Shown in pieces: positions 59,594 to 64,000 of a stretch of 64,000 nucleotides of DNA. A program made the translations under genes and the position numbers. Origin of the DNA: Beverwykella pulmonaria (taxonomy: Eukaryota > Ascomycota > Dothideomycetes > Pleosporales > Melanommataceae); assembly GCA_001599595.1 (NCBI GenBank), contig BCHH01000001.1, forward strand, positions 5,089,818 through 5,153,817. The letters run 5' to 3'. The notes below the pieces were generated by a model. The model was not told the origin of the DNA, did no database searches, and saw only the letters and a program-made list of their open reading frames with translations. Within the stretch, counting starts at the first letter, position 1; the number at the start of each line of letters is the position of its first letter.

Positions 59594-59694
59594 TCACGTG
59601 TTCTACTATGTCACGTGTATCACATATGTCACGTGTCTCACATGACATACCATCTGTCCTATTCTAGCTAGCTCACCCTTTATGGGTATATATA
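59594..59694 (+). promoter_or_regulatory. TCACGTG cluster with downstream TATA box
   Basis: TCACGTG occurs at 59594, 59611 and 59629 (17- and 18-bp spacing), followed 50-60 bp later by GGTATATATAG at about 59685-59695. CACGTG is the E-box bound by bHLH factors. No host gene follows, so the likeliest reading is the promoter of a degraded LTR, as the copia-family LTRs here also pair a CACGTG with a TATA tract. Confidence 0.4.
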
Positions 59695-59699
59695 GTCGT

Positions 59700-60250
59700 C
59701 GTGCGAGCAGTCAGCTCTTCAAGGCTTTCACAATCTTTATACACACTCTATCCATCAGACAGTTGACTTCCGCCTCTACTCGTGACAAAGAGTGGTGTAG
59801 TGAAAGGAGTTTACTCAATGTGTAACCAAAAAGACGCATATATATGCTGCTTACAAAATGGTTTGGAGTACAGGATGATTGTGGATGACACATAGAGCTA
59901 AGTGGAATTATGTGAATGTGTAAGCAAGGGTGGTTTTGGAGGAGAGTAATGACGACGTATTGTATGGTATGCATGCGTAGGTGTGTGTGTTCTCTGTGTG
60001 GTGAGATGCGATCAGCTAAGCCAGCTATATAGAACCGCGGATAAGTCAGCACTGTAGTAGCATCCTGTTTACAGAATGGAAGCTTTATTTTATCGATATG
60101 CTCCGTTTTAAATGACATATGATATTGGATTAATCAAGAGAGAGTCTGAACAGAGAACGAAAGGCAAAAGAAAAATATAATTGATATGATATGGCCCAAA
60201 GAAAATTTGAATCTAGATGTACGACGAAAGTGGATGAATTCCAAGCTTTC
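59700..60250. other. Degenerate tract beside the pogo relic
   Basis: A 135-codon minus frame (59711-60118) has no recognisable domain and looks like chance or decayed LTR-element sequence. Confidence 0.4.
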
Positions 60251-60251
60251 T

Positions 60252-61100
60252 AGTGCAGTCGACTCCCGTTTGTGCGATATAATTTTTCCAATCAATTTCT
60301 ATCGCGGTATTGAATAATCGGCCTATCAAACTGCTTACAAATCATTCTCATTATCCTTATGCATCCCTTGGCGCTGCAGAACCCCAAAAGTAGGCCAAAA
60401 TTGTCGTCTGTTTGCGTGCAGCAATGCTCTTGCAAGTGAGTCTTTGATCTACAACATTAAGGAGCTTTGTGTTATTAACTGTAGAGTCCCCTTACGCCTT
60501 AATAAATTGTCAGAGAGTTAAGAGAGCTTTGTGAGCCTCAGCTAAAGACACCTTAGGCAGTGGCTTATTGTCTTCTTTAGGTACTGTTTCAACACCGACA
60601 TTGCTAGTGTAGTGATCAATAATCTCTTAAAGATCCACCTGCTGCTCTAGCTCCTTATTCTTATCCTTAGGGTTTATAAAAATCTAAAAATCTCTAGCGT
60701 TATTAGCTACTTCTCTAACTGCTTGTGCCCTCTAAAGTAACTTAATAAGATCCTTAGGCGGCTGCAGATTATCTGTGTTCTCTGTCTTTTTAAGGATTGT
60801 AGATTTTCCCTAGTAGTTCTAAATTGTTGTTGCTATAACAAGATCCCTCTATGCAATAGAGGTCTATTAGACAGTATTGTAGAGCGTGACAGTCTTAACA
60901 GGATTAATCTTTTGGACGTAGCAGTTGATGCAAAAGCGCAGCTATTAACGTTTGTAGTGCGCTTTAAAGCTAGCAATTATGCCTTAATCTAGCAGCTAGT
61001 AGGCAGAGGTGCTGTTCTTCAGGAGGAACTCAATGCGTATGTTTAGTGGTGGAGGGGCAATTTCTATGCCTGTAAGATGGGCAGAGAAGTTATCTATAAG
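60252..61100 (-). mobile_element. Truncated pogo/Fot1-type DNA transposon
   Basis: The element carries the C-terminal part of a DDE transposase on the minus strand and a possible terminal repeat just outside it: TA then GTGCAGTCGACTCCCG at about 60251-60268, reminiscent of pogo/Tigger ends. Its other half is cut off exactly where the LTR begins at 61101, so the retrotransposon appears inserted inside it. The missing half would lie beyond the right edge of the window. Confidence 0.65.
60357..61100 (-). pseudogene. Pogo/Fot1-family transposase relic (C-terminal half)
   Basis: One continuous minus-strand frame of 248 codons runs from the LTR junction to a TAA at 60357-60359 without a frameshift. 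It begins LIDNFSAH, the second catalytic Asp segment, then TSAY, LLD and GIIASFKAHYKR, which are diagnostic of the DDE_1 (Fot1/pogo/Tc5) group, and ends with a KQTTI segment typical of that C-terminus. About a dozen internal stops are TAG or TAA and one is TGA, most at positions where family members have Gln or Trp. That is what C-to-T change on either strand (RIP) produces. Confidence 0.8.
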
Positions 61101-61521
61101 TGTAACAGTTTAAATAATCGTTCCATTACGTGACTAACCCGCTCCCTACCCAACCCCAATACAGGTCCTGTTCCCATCTGAACCTGAAATACTCTGGCTC
61201 CTAACCAGCTCCCCACTCAACTCCAATACAGGTCCTGTTCCAATCTAAACCTGTAGTACCTCAGCTTAGCTATCTCACATCCTTCTTACTGTATATAAGC
61301 CAGTCTTCTTGTTAGTTAGATTAGGTAGCTTTTCAATATCCTTTCGTGTAAGGGGTTGGGGGCTCAAGGAGCCAATATAGTGCTAGAAGAATACTTATAA
61401 ATTTAATAAAGAGTCTCAGAGGTTTGGAACCTCAGCTATATACGTGAAATGTGCTTAGTCACCCCAACCTAAGGTTCCAAGGTTCCCAATCAATTGTTCC
61501 CAAGGTCTGTAGCCTCTTACA
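61101..61521 (+). repeat. 5-prime LTR of the retrotransposon
   Basis: The LTR starts TGTAACAG and, in my reading, ends CTCTTACA, giving a TGTAA/TTACA inverted terminal pair. The presumed U3 contains two 53-bp direct repeats (61134-61186 and 61201-61253). A TATA box (GTATATAAG) lies at 61291-61299 and AATAAA at 61405-61410. The left end is well fixed by the interrupted transposase frame. The right end is less certain, because another TTACATTTTG occurs at 61830-61839. Confidence 0.6.
61134..61253 (+). repeat. Two tandem 53-bp direct repeats in the LTR
   Basis: Units at 61134-61186 and 61201-61253 share the block CCAATACAGGTCCTGTTCC and flanking sequence with a handful of substitutions. They lie upstream of the TATA box, where LTR enhancers usually sit. 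Confidence 0.85.
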
Positions 61522-61846
61522 TTTTGTACCTGGCCTATAGGTATTAATTCAATCTTGGGTATTTATTCTCAATCATGCACTCCTATATTCCTTAGTAGTG
61601 ATTCCTGTAAGGAAAGAGATTCCTTTGTTCGCTGGGAGGAAGAGGGAATGTGGCGCACGTGACATCGTGTGGTCCTGGCGTTGGAAGCGAGGTGCTAGTC
61701 CTAATCAGGCCTAGTGCGCACGCGACTTCGCACTCATAAAAGTAGCCTCCGTAGAATTGCTGATTGACCAGCGAAACAACCTCGTTCTACACATAGTCTT
61801 TGGTCCCGCACCACGTGCCTTACATTTTGTTTTGCTCCTTAACTAA
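61522..61846 (+). other. Retrotransposon leader (between LTR and gag)
   Basis: No frame. A TGGTCCCGCACC string at 61801-61812 starts with TGG as primer-binding sites do, but it is far from the LTR end I assigned. If it is the true site, the LTR would extend to about 61790. Confidence 0.35.
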
Positions 61847-63646
61847 ATGGCCTTATTGGAACAATGGAAAACAGAGTACGCGGGCGGCGCAGATAAAGCT
61901 GCACTTACCTGATACGTTTTTGAGACAGGACAAACTCTCTCCTAGGACTATGGCGGAGCACTTGCACAGGCTACCCAAGAGCTAATTGCAGCGTACTAGG
62001 GCCCTATAGCTATACAGGGTGTAACTGAACGTGTCTTTGCAGGCGTCAAAGCACGCAATAAGGCGTCTAGGAACCCTACAGCCAACAAGCCCCCTACCTT
62101 TAGGTATCCTTGCAATAACGCCTGGCGTAGCAATACTAGCAACAGCAACTTTAGTAACAGCACATCTTTAGTTATGTCCTACGCTTCTTGCCTTACTAGC
62201 AGGAACCCCTATTAACACACTCCCCTAGTTACACACACTAGTAGCTTTAAAGGTTTCTAACCTGGCAGACTCTTCACGCAACTAAATAGCAATAGTAACA
62301 ACAACAGCAACGGCAATGGCAACGGCAACTACAACAGCAACAGCAATAGCAATGGCAACAACAACTACAACAGTAATAGCAATGGCAATAGCAATAACAA
62401 CAGCAACAGCTTTAATAGTATTAGTTAAGGTAATAGTCCCTCTGCAGGGCAGTGGGACAAACATAACTAGAACAGCTACTTAGAGATCCCCAACAACGCT
62501 AACTTTAAGGACCCCCTCTGCAACTTACAGGAGAAGTTTAAAGAGCTTTAACGCATAATACAAACAGGTGGCACTTAGCAGCTAAATGCACTAGGACTTA
62601 TTAACTTTAGGTTATACGGCGTTAAGTGCGAGCAACCACAGTTTAATAGTAATGTAGCCTCCTACAAGATATTTAAGCACAAGATCTCTAAAGTCTTTTG
62701 CAATAAGCCTTTAGCTTTCCACAATAAATATAGCAAGGTTAGCTATATTTTTAACTGCCTTAAAGGTACTGCAATAAGAAATATCTAGCCCTAGTACAAC
62801 AGTAATAAGGCTGTTTGTACACTCTACTAGTTTTAGGACTACATAGATGTCTAATTTACTAACTATTAGGCTAAACAAAAGGCAATAGATGCACTAACTA
62901 ATTTAAAGCAGCAGCTAAAAGAAGACGCCCACACGTACTTCCTGCGCGTGCAAGAACTTACTATACGTGCAGGACTTAACCTTGTTAATGACAACGTCAA
63001 GAAACAGTATTACAAGAACAGCCTCTGTGAAGACCTCTTGAAACACCTTGTTACTGCAAATGTTGGCAACACTACAAATAGCTTTTAACACGCTGTAATT
63101 ACAATAGAAGACAACATAAACTATTATATTAAGAAGCGTACAGACACCCCTACCCTTACTACCACCACAGACTCTCTAAGTGGAGACCTAATAGATTGGA
63201 CTACGTTAGTTAATGCTATTACTACTAGGAACAACTGCAGCGGCAGCAAGCACAACAACAATAGAGGAAGATACAATAGCAATAGCAGAAATAATGGCAA
63301 CAGTATTAGTTAGGGTATTAGTTAAGGAGATAGTTAGAACTGTAGTTAGGGCAACAGCAAACGCGCCAAGTAGGTTTCTTAGGACACACTAAACTAACGT
63401 TGCAGAAACAACGCCTGCCTGCGCTGTAGTAACCTTAATTATTACATTAGCTAGTGTAATCTACTACCTACTTAAGACCCTAACAGGACCCTGCAGACAA
63501 ATAGTAGCAAGGAGGGACAAAACAACAACAGAGAGGGCAATAGAAATAGAGGAAGTGGTAGTTGTGGCAACTGTGTTAACGTTAATCTAGTTAACGTTGC
63601 GCACATACAGTCTACTGTGGAAGATGTTAATAAGGATAGCCTTTAG
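61847..63646 (+). pseudogene. Retrotransposon gag with about 25 TAG/TAA stops
   Basis: From ATG 61847 (MALLEQWKTEYAGGADKAAL) one frame stays readable for about 600 codons: an Asn/Ser/Gly-rich tract at about 62281-62420, a gag core (QKAIDALTNLKQQLKED, THTYFLRVQELTIRAGL in part) and a CX2CX4[H to Y]X4C zinc knuckle at 63416-63457. I count about 25 in-frame TAG/TAA and one TGA (61910-61912), and no frameshift. Stops fall where Gln would be natural, such as beside Gln-rich and Ser-Gly segments. The knuckle His codon is TAT, again a C-to-T change. The gene is dead as written. Confidence 0.8.
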
Positions 63647-64000
63647 AGAAATGTGGTGCTCCTTACTTAAGTTGTAGTAAGGAGCTAACTTCTAGCTAGT
63701 TTAAGGATAATAATAACATTATAATAGATACTAAAGAGAAGGACAAAGCAGAGACAACATTATTAATAGAGTGGGAGGAGTTTAAGAAGGAGCACATGAC
63801 TACAAACCCTTTTACAGTTGACACAATTATTAACAACAACTTAGTTGCTAATACATTAATTAATAATAGTTGCCTTGCTAATAGTGTTATTAAATCCTCT
63901 TATGTTAGAAGTTACAAGCTAGAGCGCATTACACTACCCTATCTAAAGAAACTAAAAGGCGTTAGTGGCACAGTTTACCTAGTACGCTATTCTATTAAAG
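63646..64000 (+). pseudogene. Retrotransposon pol start: protease with altered active site
   Basis: In the -1 frame relative to gag the sequence reads KCGAPYLSCSKELTSS, then TLLIEWEEFKKEH and, toward the edge, VANTLINNSCLANSVIKSS. The last segment aligns with retropepsin active sites, where Asp-Ser/Thr-Gly would be expected. Here the codons at 63862-63870 are AAT AAT AGT (Asn-Asn-Ser), each reachable by G-to-A at a TpG or by similar transitions. A TAG interrupts the frame near 63689. The coding sequence continues beyond the window. Confidence 0.6.

Larger units (their letters stand above)
61101..64000 (+). mobile_element. RIP-mutated LTR retrotransposon (Ty3/gypsy-like), running off the window
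   Basis: An LTR at the left is followed by a leader of about 325 bp, a long gag frame with one zinc knuckle, and a protease-like region in the -1 frame at the window end. Protease before reverse transcriptase with a gag of this type fits Ty3/gypsy better than copia, but reverse transcriptase and integrase are beyond the window, so the class is provisional. The coding region has no internal frameshift within gag and is disabled almost only by point mutations to TAG/TAA. Confidence 0.75.

Noticed and set aside
62282..62464. Minus-strand 60-codon Val/Ala/Ile-rich frame resembling a membrane segment
   Set aside because: It is the antisense shadow of the Asn/Ser/Gly-rich tract of the retrotransposon gag.
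61847..63646. Idea that the element uses TAG/TAA as sense codons
   Set aside because: The intact host genes of the window end at ordinary TAA/TAG/TGA stops (for example 14083-14085 TAA and 22032-22034 TAA), and the zinc-knuckle His and protease Asp codons show accompanying missense transitions, which point to RIP instead.

Overview
This window is nuclear DNA of a filamentous ascomycete (Pezizomycotina). The evidence is spliced genes with short introns (mostly 50-110 nt, GTRNGN donors, CTRAY-like branch points, CAG/TAG acceptors), fungus-only protein types (CFEM, GPI-anchored Ser/Thr-rich wall protein, EXG1-like GH5 glucanase), and transposon relics whose reading frames are broken almost only by TAG/TAA, the pattern left by repeat-induced point mutation (RIP). 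A dothideomycete is my best guess, but that is inference. No bacterial-type operon, CRISPR array, rRNA or intact tRNA was seen.

The window alternates gene islands with gene-poor, repeat-rich DNA. Region 1-8.9 kb is mostly repeats and decayed genes: a 683-bp inverted-repeat element (1585-2267), a possible LTR and decayed ORF (3.5-4.3 kb), one intact CFEM gene (5189-5592), an LTR fragment (5.8-6.25 kb), a decayed gene of unknown identity (6.6-7.4 kb) and a cytochrome P450 relic (8.0-8.5 kb). Region 8.9-32.5 kb is the main gene island: a zinc-finger/TENA-THI-4 fusion (-), a secreted exo-beta-1,3-glucanase (+), a GPI-anchored wall protein (+), a short-chain dehydrogenase (+), an internally deleted copia-type retroelement (19.2-20.9 kb), a 926-aa beta-propeller-like protein ending in a CaaX box (-), an F-box protein (-), a single-pass membrane protein (+) and a conserved secreted protein (-). 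Region 32.5-64 kb is sparse: a KDEL-receptor paralogue (-) at 42.2-43.4 kb, a nuclear DNA-binding-type protein (+) at 48.4-49.8 kb and an aldo/keto reductase (+) at 54.3-55.4 kb stand in long intergenic tracts. The right end holds a hAT-type MITE with a perfect 8-bp target duplication (56.8-57.4 kb) and a RIP-mutated pogo/Fot1 transposon interrupted by a RIP-mutated LTR retrotransposon that runs off the window.

The host genes do not form one pathway or a biosynthetic cluster. A loose theme is the cell surface: CFEM protein, GH5 glucanase, GPI wall protein, membrane protein and conserved secreted protein all enter the secretory route. I found no convincing new multi-gene system. The most unusual items are the mobile-element structures (two noncoding inverted-repeat elements, the inverted segment between two copia-family copies, the nested RIP-mutated pair) and two architectures: the C2HC zinc finger joined to a TENA/THI-4 domain with a tandem-repeat tail, and the propeller protein with a farnesylation motif.
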